The position numbers and the translations under genes were made by a program. A DNA stretch of 64,000 bases from positions 21,502,229 to 21,566,228 of the forward strand of contig CM036248.1 in assembly GCA_020698575.1 (NCBI GenBank). Reading direction: 5' to 3'. Source of the stretch: Bostrychus sinensis (lineage: Eukaryota; Chordata; Actinopteri; Gobiiformes; Eleotridae). Numbering within the stretch: position 1 is the stretch's first letter; the number at the start of each line of letters is the position of its first letter. Below are positions 13,365-25,500 of the stretch, piece after piece. The notes beneath the pieces are model-generated. The model had not been told where the DNA came from. It searched no databases and saw nothing but the letters and a program-made list of their open reading frames with translations.

Positions 13365-14898
13365 CAGTGGAAAGAAAAAGTATTGGCACCCCTTGGAAAT
13401 ACTAGGATTTTTATATGATTTGGTCATAAAATGTGATCTGATCTTCATCTAAGTCACAGCAATAAACAAACACAGTCTGCTTAAACTAATGCTGCAAAAA
13501 AATGAAATTTGTTCATGTTTTTATTGAGCATTTATGTAAACAATCACAGTACAGGGTAGAAAAACTATTGGAACCCCTAGGCTAGTGACCTCTCCAAGAG
13601 CCAATTGGAGTCAGGTTTCAGCCAACCTGGGGTCCAATCAGTGTGAGAAGATTGGGGTTGTGGGTTAAAGTAGCCCTGACCAATAAAAAAACGCCCCCCA
13701 GTTTTGAGTTTGCCATTCTGAAGAAGCACAAAAGAGCTCTCAGCAGACCTACGAGTAAGAATTTTTGACTTGCATAAAGCTGGAAAGGGTTACAAAAGTA
13801 TCCCTAAAAGCCTTGATGTTCCTAAGTCCACGGTACGAGCGACTGTCTATAAATGGAGATGGTTCAATACTGTGACCACACTGCATAGGAGTGGCTGTCC
13901 TGTAAAGATGACTGCAAGAGCACAGTGTAGAATGCTCAGTGAAGTGAAGAAGAATCCTAGAGTGTCAGCTAAAGACTTACAGAAATCTCTGGCACAAGCT
14001 AACATCTTTGCTGACAAATCTACCATGGGTAAAACATTAAACAAGAATGGACTTCATGGGAGGACACCACGGAGGAAGCCACTACTGGCAAAATCTGCTG
14101 TGGACAGATGAAACCAAAGTTGACTTATTTGGAAGGAACACACAATGTGTGGAGAAAAAAAGGCACAGCACACCAACATCAAAAACCCATCCCCACTGTG
14201 AAGTATGGTGGAGGAGCATCATGGTTTGGGCTGCTTTGCTGCCTCAGGGCCAGGACAACTTGCTATCATTGACAGTAAAATGAATTCCCAAGTTTATAAA
14301 ACGATTTTGCCGGAAAACCTAAGACCATCTGTCCGCCAACTGAAGCTCAACAGAGGATGGGTGATGCAACAGGACAACGACCCAAAAAATAGAAGCAAAT
14401 CAACAACAGAAAGGCTTCAACAGAAGAAAATACACCTTCTGGCATGGCCCAGTGTCCTGACCTCAATCCAATTGAGATGCTGTGGCATGACCTCAAAAGA
14501 GCGATTCACACCAGACATCCCAAGAATATTGCTGAACAGTTTTGTAAAGAGGAATGGTCCAAAATTCCTCCTGAGCATTGTGCAGTTCTGATCTTCACCA
14601 CAGAAACCGTTTGGTTGAGGTTACTGCTGCCAAAGGAGGGTCAACCAGTTATTAAATCTAAAGTACTTTATACTTTACTGTATACTTTTTCTACCCTATA
14701 CTGTGAATGTTTACATAAATGCTAAAAAAAAACCTGAAAAAAATGTTTTTTTTTTGTTTTGTTTTTTGCAACATTAGTTTAAGCAGACTGTGTTTGTTTA
14801 TTGTTGTGACTTAGATGAAGATCAGATTACATTTTATGACCAAATCATGCAAAAATCCTAGTATTTCCAAGGGGTGCCAATACTGTTTCTTTCCACTG
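13365..14898 (+). mobile_element. Tc1-like DNA transposon, inactive, inserted in an L2-like LINE
   Basis: The element is 1534 bp and is flanked by TA on both sides (13363-13364 and 14899-14900), the standard Tc1/mariner target duplication. Its ends are inverted repeats starting CAGTGGAAAG. They remain alignable for about 200 bp (13365-13566 against 14686-14898). A second internal motif, ctattggaacccc, echoes the outer tattggcacccc, as in IR/DR-type Tc1 elements. The interior carries a broken transposase. Length and end structure match teleost Tc1-like elements, although internal sequence has been lost. Confidence 0.93.
13715..14640 (+). pseudogene. Tc1-like transposase, multiply broken
   Basis: Homology starts around 13715 (KELSADLRVRIFDLHKAGKG) without a usable start codon. 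The N-terminal paired-type helix-turn-helix region follows (SIPKSLDVPKSTVRATVYKW, then RVSAKDLQKSLAQ). Near 14090-14110 the frame jumps from RRKPLLAKSA to WTDETKVDLFG: roughly thirty residues between DNA-binding and catalytic parts appear deleted. The first catalytic Asp lies in WTDETK. Further frame changes occur around 14205 and 14440. The second Asp lies in QQDNDPKN, and the third catalytic acid (Glu) lies in PDLNPIEMLW. All three catalytic motifs are visible but in different frames, so no active protein can be made. Confidence 0.9.
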
Positions 14899-14900
14899 TA

Positions 14901-15000
14901 TATAGTTATGTTGGTGCATTGCTGTTATTGGGTTTTACTTTTTCTTATTATTTTAATGGGGACTAGTGGAGCTAAATGTTTTAAATGTCTTTGTTTATAA
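14901..15000 (+). repeat. 3' remnant of the L2-like LINE, right of the Tc1 insertion
   Basis: The sequence resuming after the Tc1 element is T-rich with short blocks (gttggtgcattgctgttatt). It looks like the tail of the LINE interrupted at 13362. The evidence is continuity of composition plus the single TA duplicated by the insertion; no coding match remains. Confidence 0.45.
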
Positions 15001-16568
15001 AATATGCTATATACATAAAGTGAAAAGGATTGAATAAAAAAATCTATTTTCAACATGTTTAAGGAGTAAAATGCCCAATAAATCAAGCTCGGACTGATAT
15101 ATCAACAAATCCCACAGAAAAAGCCCTCAAAATATAGTTAAATATTAATATTAATATTGGAAATATTGGTGGGGTTGTAGGTGCTACAGTGGTGGATATT
15201 GCTGACTCAGAGTGTGAGAAAAACCTTTTTATTAAAGTTTTGAACATTCTGAAGTTATATAATTTAAATATAAATCAATAGATGCAAGTTGACAAAATGT
15301 AATGAACACCTTAATGTGTAATTTATGCATTTTCTTAATTTTTGTGTGAAAACTTCCTTTGTGAGTCTAATAACTGTGTCCATTAGGCGTATTCTTTAAA
15401 GAAAATACATTATTGTGGAACAATTGTTATTTGCTGAATAAACTGTTCGTACTTATTTACTAACCACCTTTAAGTCCACTTTTCCCACTATCTAACTGTT
15501 CTAAGAATTCACAGCGCACCATGCCGTTACCTCTTGATCAATTAGCAGCTCCCATTGTTCTTCAATCTGAAGGGGCAGGTACAAAATGAAGAAAATCACA
15601 CATGACTTGCAAAAATGTCCAATTAAGAATTAAATTAAGGTCACATAAGGTTTATTTTCCAATGATTCTCACTGCAGTCTATCATGCAGTGAAGAGTTTT
15701 TCTTTCTTTTTGGTGGTGGTGGTGGGGGGGCAAACACAATGGTCGCAGCTGGCTGAAGCAATTGAGTTGCTGTAGGTCAAGTACTGGATGCATTCCTCAT
15801 TTCTCAGCCTCACTTCCCTCCATGTTCTTTCAAACACCAAATATTTTCAGCAATGTCCTGTCCTTGGTACCAAAGAGAGGCCAAACACATCCAAAAATTG
15901 AATTGGAAATTCAAATTGGAATTTAAATTCCTACCAAAGCTTACTATATATGCTTACCAACAGTATTCTTACATGTTTGTTTGGTTACTACCTAAATGTG
16001 AGACATTGCACCACACAGGCTTTATAAGACCTGAGTGTTAATAGCAAACTTTCAATGCACAAATTTCAATATACAATATTCTCTGACAGGTTCTTAAGAA
16101 AGGCTGATGAACAAAGAAAGGTGTATCAATGTACAAAAAAAAAAAAAAAAAGAAAAATCTCAACTAAAAGCAGTTGGAGAGCCAACACTTTTGCCAAGGC
16201 GCTGGTCCTATTGCAAAATAGTAAAGACCTTGACCAGACCTTTAAGTTAGTATGTCTGTTCTGTATCTCAAAGTGGTATAGAATCCCTTAAAGTATTCCT
16301 GGATTTGAACAGTGGTCTGGATCCACACCAATATAAATCATTTTGTCCTTGGCCCATTACTGAACTTTTGCGCAGCAGTCAGATCAAAGGCTGTATGTTA
16401 GCCTTACCATACATTAATATTTTGTCTGAATTTTCAACTAATTAAAATACTCAATCTTTGTCGGTACAAACCTCAAACTGAATAGGTCATTAATGTATGG
16501 AAGTGTGCAGAGACTGTTTATTTAGTGTAATTAAACACAACTAGGTGTCATTTTGACACTATATTTAT
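15001..16568. other. Non-coding stretch 3' of the macrod1 fragment
   Basis: AT-rich sequence with poly(A) and G runs (for example a GGTGGT/G7 tract near 15711-15729 and an A-run near 16135-16150). A partial copy of the tRNA-like repeat begins at about 16290. I see no exon or RNA gene. Confidence 0.5.
16290..16460. repeat. tRNA-like interspersed repeat family, partial copy 1
   Basis: This contains the family blocks ctggatccacacca and tccttggcccattactga in the same order and spacing as at 20860-21020 and 29783-30053. The tRNA-like head is missing, so the copy is partial. Confidence 0.55.
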
Positions 16569-19500
16569 CTAATAGCCTCCTATGTGTGAATGAGGAGCAT
16601 GTGCAAATAGCAGAGATGTTGATGTGGTGTTTATCGCACCGCTGTAGTTGTAACTAAACTGAGCTGAGCTGTCATTACTTGATGTGTGAACAGTGAGAGG
16701 AGACTCACCAGCGGGGAAGTAGAGCGGGAGGTTGTGCAGATACAAGTCTTTATCCGTCGGCAGGAAGACACAGAAGATGACTCTGTCCACCTGACACACA
16801 CACACACAAAGTGACCTTTTTTAGCAGCATATGCAATAAGCGCCAATTCATCAGTGGCAGTGAGGGAACAATGTAACACAGAGCGACATTGTACAACACT
16901 GATGGGAGAATGTGGCTAATGCATCAGTCCATTAGTTTGCTATTAGCATCCTATTATGATCATGACATGGAGCCTATTACAGCGACGAGGACAAAGTGCA
17001 TTAGAAGTAATGTACAGTGTCTTTACATGTGCCAGAGAAAGAAAGAGGACAGAGACAGACAAGCTGTAAAATGACTGTATATGTGAACTAGTTTGAAGAC
17101 ACTCTGCTCCTGTTACATTTAGTCTGTGCACACTACAAAACAATAGGCCCCTTGTTCTCTCCTTATTTTTTGGGAAAACACAGCAGTGAGCTCCATCCAC
17201 ACACAAAGGCCATAAAGATAATAGGTTTCAAATCATATTAAGACACTGACCAAGTGAGTGCAGTTATTCTGCAATGATAAACAATTTTTATGCTCTTGTG
17301 TTTTTTACTTTCTGGCTCTGCAGTCTACAGTATATTTACATTATAAATACTGCTTCTCCCATTGCTGTGCAGCCTGATGATAAAAGTTAGTGTGCAACTG
17401 TAAAACTGTGCTTTCAGGGAAAAGCTCTACTGTATCGTCCCATTTTTTCAGACAGCATTAGTACCGGCATAATGTCTCTACAATGGGTTTGATTTTTCTG
17501 TTTGCAGTGAGGCAGTTCAATTTATTGCCCGGCTGTTTCTATCACTTTGTGCCTGGTGTGGGAGTTTAATTCTCATTGCATTCGGAGGCAGACATGTACA
17601 GCAGCCTGCTAGCCCACAGCCTCAGCCTTGGCTTGTGCACAATTACTATTCCTTGTCAGGATTTGGAGAAATGCTAAAAGAGAAGATATGGAAATGTGTG
17701 GTAAGTAACTACATCCCCAGGGCTGGGTTTGGAATTGTTAAACACCAGTGTTGGATTTGCCTCCACTTGCGCCATTTTGCAGCCTGTTTCACTCAAATGA
17801 AGGCAAGTGGTTATGGGGATGGATGCAAAATGGCCTCTAGAATACAGGAGCAGCAGAGATTGATCCTGAGACCATAGAGATGCTAAAACAAACAAAAATA
17901 TTTATTGCAATAGAATGCAATTGTTTCCCTCTGACCTGCTGTCTTCAAAGAAATAGTTTATATAGTTCAATCACAAATGCAACTGCCTGTTAAACTTACT
18001 GACCTGTTGGAGACTAACTATACTACTTATTATTATTTGTTGCATTTATTAAGCCTATTTACCTGTATATGTCATTATCCTGCTTTTAATGAAGTACCAT
18101 ATTTACAGTCATTGGGGTTCAGCTTGTTGCTGACCTTGAAGCTGCAAAAAGAAACCCTTCTCTGGCAATACAAAGAGATACAAGCCCTTATGCCGGCAAT
18201 GACTGAAAATTACATTGTAAAATATAATCATTCACAGTGTTGTTCATAGCCTGGAGTATTGACTAGGGCTTTTCTCAAAGCACTTGGTCATTTTATTTTG
18301 TTTGGTTTCATGAATAAATCATTCATATTTTTATTATTGTGGATAATGAAGACTGTTGGCACCATAGCTGTGTGCCCTGAGTTCATTGTGTGTCTTACTG
18401 CGTGTGCAAATTTTAATTTCAATTTCTGCATAAGGGAGTTCAGGGCTTCACTGATCCAACAATACGCACTGTAAACCATAAGAGGTTTGACAATAAAGGC
18501 TTTCCTCTGGTGAACACTCGCACTGCAAACAAACTCTCATCTGTCCATCTCACTTGTTTACAATAAAACATTTCCCCCCCTCTTTAAAACATACACTGGA
18601 GCTATTTGTGTCTAAACAAAAGCAGTGCTGGTCTCATTTCCAGCATTTTGAGGGCACATCCTCTACAGTGGGAAAGCGTTTTGTGTTGAGCACTTGTTTG
18701 CTGAACACTGCACGGCTGATGGCATCATTCGCCTAGTATTGCTACATAGACTCATGAGACCGAGGCTAACAATAATATCATCAACACCCTCAAAGGGAGG
18801 TGGTGCCATGTGCTGCTTAAAGACTGAACGAGGGTTGGGGAAGAGGACTGGGAGGAGGTCTAAGTCGAGGAGGAGAGTTTAAAGGATGTAAACGTCTGAT
18901 TGGAAAGTTTCCTCTTTGTTCTTGAGCATTGCCTACCCTGCAGTCATCTATTCCATCATTTTGTCTTTTCTTCGCTTGCTTTCTCCGGAGAGACAAGCAT
19001 GTGTTTGTGTGAGTTGGGCTTAGTCCCGCAAGGAGCCAATTAAAACACAGACTTGGCCATGAGCATGTGAGCCACAACTTGAACAAGGAGCCTGTGTGCA
19101 TTTCAATGTATGTTTGTGCACGTGTATGTGTGTTTCTCTATACAACCCTCTCTCTCCACTCTGCCCAGAAAACAAAAAAACAACAGCTGTGTGAAAGGAA
19201 GAATACCTAGAGGAGACGGTTGGGAGAAATCGACAGTGTGCACAAAAATACACACCTTTTCATGGTGCTCATCCAGAAAATCCCTCACAGTAGCTAATGC
19301 CTCGTGCACAGCCTGTTCCGGTGGATATCCTGCAACATCAACACACAACATATCAAACATAAGAAGACAATATGCACACACTCATGTCCTAGCAAGGTTG
19401 TATCCTGCATGTTTGTCTCCCACAACAATAATATTTTCAGATTTATTTATTGACTCATTGTAAAGAACCACGGACACAACACACTTCTATAAAAGCTACT

Positions 19501-22500
19501 GAACTGTGTAAAATCCAGAAAAAATACATCTTCTTTGGGCCAATAGGGTTTATTTTTAATTAAATGGCAAAAAGTAAAAAAAAAAAAAATCAAAAAATTT
19601 AAAATGAACTACTATTATAGATGGTAAAATATAGTTTCAATGCTTGCTATAGCATGTGGCTCAATGATTGTATATTATTTATACATAGTGTACCAACTTT
19701 TTAGACATTTGGATTATAGATCATGAAGAAAGAGTCCAGTCCCTCCTGAATATTCACACAATGGATGAGACTGATAAAACCTACAAAACAAAGGCAAAGT
19801 CGAGCCAAAGCGCTTAGTCCAATCAGACACGTGCTGCGCCATTATGCAGCAATTACTGCATACATGATGAGAGAGGGTTGAGCAGAAACGCGGAGGGAAG
19901 TACAGAAGGGTGCAAATTAACCTAAATCTATTGTTTTAGCAACAAAAACACACACAAGTGCTATTTGCATTTCCGAGATGTAATGTAACAAGTCAAACTG
20001 GGCCCATTATGGTTCATCATAACCGTTTTACTGTGTGATGGAAAACAACAGAAAATTGCCTTTCCTTGACTAGACTACAAGCCAAATATTGTTGTTCATA
20101 TCAAAATGCTTCAGTGCCTCCATTAACACTACCCACCAGTGTTAGCAATTTAGCTCAACTGGCAATTTACTAGTGGATTTAATGGACCAATTGTTTCAAC
20201 TATTGTACTGAGCTTAACTTCGTGTAATTACTATCAACAGCGTGAACAGTGACTTTAACCTTATGCGGCTTCAGTATTAATTCATTTTTAAAGAGTGAGA
20301 TATTATATTGTGTAAAAACCCCTAAAAATTTGTGTCAAACTTCAACATCATAGGTATCATTTTGAAAAGTCTATTTTTCATAACTAATTATCCTGCATAT
20401 TAAATTGAGTGCAGTAACATTGGTACAGTAATGAAATAAAAGGTTTAAGAGGTTTTGACAAAAGCTCTTACTGCTTAGATAGCTCTTAGGGACACCTGAA
20501 AATGCAACTATTAAAAAAAAATGTTCAAGGTGTGATAAGATGGGTATTAAAAATCTAGCACTTTCCACAGTCACAGTCAGGGAGGTCGTTAGAGTTCTAT
20601 GCTGTGGGGCAACTTGGGGCAGCTCTGTGGGGCTTTTGAAGTACTGTGGCAGCCTGTAATGGACAACCCAGTGACATAGCAGAGCTGTTATGAAGAGGAG
20701 CACAACATTTTGTTTTTAGTTTCAAATATGGATGACGGCTGTTCTGGTTCTGTTTTTTGTGTTTTTTATGGTTTTGTATCTATTCTATATCTGTTTATTT
20801 GTTTAAAATGAATAAAAATATATTTGGAAATTTAAAAAAAATCACTTTCTAGACTGTGTTGTGGATCCACACCGAAAAAACAACATTCATTCCTTGGCCC
20901 ATTACTAACCTCTCCTAATAATGTAATCAAAATCTTTATTTTACTAATAGACAAACCAACCAGCCATTGTAATAAAAACATTACCTCCCTGGTGGAGTTA
21001 ACAAACAATATTTTTTCCAATATCTGTTCATATTATGTGCTATTTTTTTCTCAGCCTTTACAAACTAAATAAACTAAATAAATAGAGACATACAGAAGAA
21101 AGGCCCTGATAGCTGGTTGACTCAATCACAACACTGGCCTTTTCCTGCTTCGACCAGCCCCAAGACATGTCAACAAACCTGATGACAGAGTGCACCCCAG
21201 GGAGCATTTAAAGTGCCATCCTTATGTCCTCCTCCTCCCAGCGTGAAGAAGGATTACTTTCAATATGACACAATTGTTGGCCTAATCTATCTTAATCTGC
21301 AGCTCTTAATCCTGGGCCTTAATCGGAGGAGCACCTCTGGGCTGGAGCAGATAACTGTCACACAGTGGCTCAACACTGGTTTAATACACTCAGAGATAGA
21401 ACAAACAACAAGCACATGAAAACACAGCAATTCAGACCAAAAAAGGGACAGTGCCACTTAAAGCTCAAAGCCCCGAGCAGCAATAAACACTTGAGAAAAG
21501 ATAAAAACGATAACTCTTTCGCACAAGTGAGTGGTTAAGTGTGTTTGTTCTTGTACAGTTTAAGTTGGAGTAAACAGGCACTGACCGTAGATTCCTGTTG
21601 AGATGCAAGGAAAAGCCTGCAAAGTAAAAGAGAACAAGGAAAGTGGTTTACAGTGTGGCGGTGATCACATAACAGCCAGCTTTTATCCATCGCTCAGACA
21701 CACATCGATGCACACATCACTCTCACTGTATTGTTACTACATTTGAGTTTTTCAAAGGCTGCTCTTCAGGGCCAGCTTTGGTTGACACAGATATAAGTCC
21801 CCCTTATTGTGTGCTAACCAGCTGTGTGAAATTATAATGCCAAGTCTACATGCATTATAGTTATAGTTATACTTTACCAGGAAAGCTATAATTAGAACCT
21901 TTTAGTTGAATGTCACCGATGTCATGTTTTTACTTGACTTGCTGGATTTAACCTATTATGATAACCATGAAGCTAGGGTCAAGCTATTGTCATATAGTCA
22001 CAATATACTGTCATTATAACATGGTTTATAATGGTACGGTGACATTTGACTACCAAATTACTGTATATAAAGTTAGTGCCAATTGTACTCTAAGTTTACA
22101 GTCCTAAAGCTCTATACCATCCAACTACAGTCATACATAAAAAAGATTTAACGTGGTTCACTTAAAAGTGAAACACGTATAGTACAGAGATTTAGTACAC
22201 ACACAGTAAAATATTTCAAGCATATTTCTATTTATAGTTTACATTTAACAAAATTCAGTACATTACAATATATCATAATCATCACAATTACAATAAACAA
22301 TGCTTAAAGTAGTTCACTGTGTTATCAATATACTCAGTTTTTAAATTGATCTACTGATGTCAAACTATATATAACATTAGGTTTTGATGTTAGGCACAAG
22401 AGCTGTTCATACTCTCAACATCTTTACTTAATCATACTTTCTTTGACTTCTTCTTTGACTGGGAAGCCTCCTGCTTGGTGTGTTTAAAAAAAATCTAACA

Positions 22501-25500
22501 ACAAGAACACACCTGCCTCCAGAATTTCCATTTATTTCAGTTCCAAAATATACCTTAAAATTTCTTAAAATATCATATATGCCCCTGCTTACCGGTGACA
22601 TGTTTTTGTGTTTTCTGTCAGTTATCCTTGTTTGACTTATTGACTTGTGTTGTAATATCCAAGATTATAATGACTTGTTGACTTGTTCTCACCACAGATC
22701 GAGCTCTATTGTCTACTGCCGTCTGCATGCTGTTCTTGTAGCAGGATCTCAGAGCCCTCTTCTCTGTCTCTCCCACTCTTCCTTGTGCTATTGGCCCCAC
22801 AGTGTGGATCACATCTGCACACAAAAACATAGATAAAACAAGAAAAACAAGATAAATTTGTGTGAAAGGCAAGATGTACAATATTACTTTAGTTTGATAT
22901 GCTGATGCAGTTTATTTCTTACAATGTTCTGTTTTTTGTGTTTACCACGCTCATAATTTGGAGAAATAGTATTTACTTAATTTTTTTTTTATATATGTTC
23001 AGGACAAATTGCCAGCTTAAGAGTTTGACTTTTTACTAGTGATGTGTATGAGTTACAAAATAGGCATAGAACCCAGTGTAATACTTACTCTAACAATACA
23101 GTATGGGCTTTACGTCTTCGAAAGCAAGTAAGTTTCTCACACGCTATTCAAATAAAGTATGATGTAGATAATAACAAGCATGTGACCTTTAGTCTCTCTG
23201 TAATTAAGTACTGCTTGCTCAGCGTTTACCACTGCAAATAACATACATAATTAAAGCATAAATGAGAGTGTTTCCAATCACTGTATAAATATGCTGTGGG
23301 TAAAGTAAAAAAGAAAAGAAAAAAAAAAGTTAAACATAAACTTTTTATGACGAATTGAGCCTAATGCTGGGAAAAACAGAGCGATTTCATCATGTGTGTT
23401 TGCTTGCTCTCTGACTGACATTGCTTTGAAATTTTCGAACCAGTGGGAAATGCTTTCAAGTGTAATAGTCATCTTAGCAAAAAGTGAGTGTCTGAACAAA
23501 ACTGTCACACTTGAGACTTTCATTTTTTTATCAATTGTATTATAATTTTAATAGATGAGAATGTTCAGTACAGTCAAGCTTGGACCAGGCACATGTTTAC
23601 ATACATTTAAATCTGCTATGCAATGCTTCTGCATTGAAATATCCCAAAAATCCCCAAATTCCTGTTTGTCTACTCAGCTTGTAAACATTGTATCAATGGC
23701 AGACAAACAATCCCACTGCAAAAAATACCAGACCAGAATTATGACTTATTTCTGCTTAAACCTTGAAACCATGCAAAAAAGGAAAACATAAATAGAGAAT
23801 AGGAAAGTAAAGAGAATAAACCTTGGCATCTGTGATGTTTAACAAATTAGGATTGCTATGCTAAAGTATCTCAACTAAACTCAACTGAAGGTTTAAGGTA
23901 AGTTCTAACCTTGAAAACGTCTTTGCTTTCCAGTGAAGAGGATTCTTGCGGCTGTGTTACAGACTGACTAATGACATAACCTACACCATCTATTTTCAGC
24001 TTAATGAAGCTTTTGTTCCTGATGCCTGCTGAGGTATTGTACTTGGACTAATTAAGTGAATAAAGAGCAAATGAACTGTGCCTCATATACTGTATAATTG
24101 ATTGACTGAAAAAGTTAATGTTTGAACAGAGATACACGCACATGTGGTTAAACCAGTCTTAACATGCCTACCACACCATTGCCACACTTTGTGATGAGAC
24201 TCAGTGTGTCGCCTGAACTACTGCCTCCCGCACATGGAAGAAAAAATCCAATTCACCAACATATTAATCCACCACTGAGACGTCATTCTTCAACAGTTTT
24301 TATGGGTGAAATAATCTTTTGAGATTTTCACCACACGCTGTTGAGGAGTGTGGGATATGCAAAGATACTGTGGGGGAATATTCACTCAGTGGTAATGCTC
24401 ATTTCTCATAGGGCATAGTACTGTGTTAAATATTAAGCATTTAGACATATAGGAAAAATGTACACGGCAAATGGGGGTTTTGCTCTAAAACAGTGTTGGA
24501 CAGAGAGTGATGCTGGGCTTAGATCCAACCACTTGCATAAGGGAAAAACTAATAAAGTGAACCTTGAAGTAAGATAGTAGATTGCATTGCCATAGATGTC
24601 AATCATACCAGGCCTCTAGATAACTTCATAACATAGTAATCCAGTCATTATTGAGACTTATGGAGCATAAGGATGATAAAATGCATCTAAAAGGACAGAA
24701 GTCAACTTTAGTGGATAGATTTATTTGAGAATTTGGCCCAAGGCCCAATGACAGAGAGAGCAGGTTTCTCATCTGAATAATGTTGTCTTTGGTAAAAATG
24801 GAGTTTGCTTTGACATAGTTTATTTTTCCATGTTTCACAACTTGCCCTTATTACAGGCATGCTACTCAAAAATGTCATCAATAGACAAACCACAGAAGTT
24901 TTGTCAAAGACTGAATTGGTCATTAGCATTAGTAAATATTGCTTAATTGATTTTCTTCTAAGTAAACCAAGAGGCTTATCATTTACCACTAACTTGACAT
25001 GAAACAGAAGTTGCATAGAGTGACAAACATGATGCATTTCACACATTGCTTCTATTCAAGTAGTTTAATAAAAGACTGCTAACGTACCACATCTGTACCA
25101 ATTCATCTCCTTTTTATGCTAGTTACTGATATTTTAGTGCCTCTATATTTAAACAACTCTTAGGGTCACAATATTTTGCAATGCACTGTAGCGACAAAAC
25201 CTAAAGGTATGGCTCATAAATTTGGAAATAAATCTATTTAAATCTGAGCCCCCTACCCCGAGATGAAAGTTACAGGACATCAAAAAGCCAGAGTATCTGC
25301 AACAAACCAATGGTATTACAGAAAAAAGAAAGAAAACCTATTTTGAGCCAGCCGAGGTATCAAACCTCTTTTTGTTGTTAGGGAAAAAACTAGTACTCTA
25401 CTACTGTAATTTCTAAGAATCCAGTTAATGAGTTAGGTACTATAAGCATCATATGTGATCATATTGGTTTGAAAACGGTACTGCAGTTTAAATCAAAACA

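Noticed and set aside
22618..22814. Assignment of the macrodomain gene to macrod2
   Set aside because: The LRSCY and LPLYFP segments and the lack of an acidic tail frame after exon f fit macrod1 better, although the paralogues are close enough that a tree is needed for certainty.
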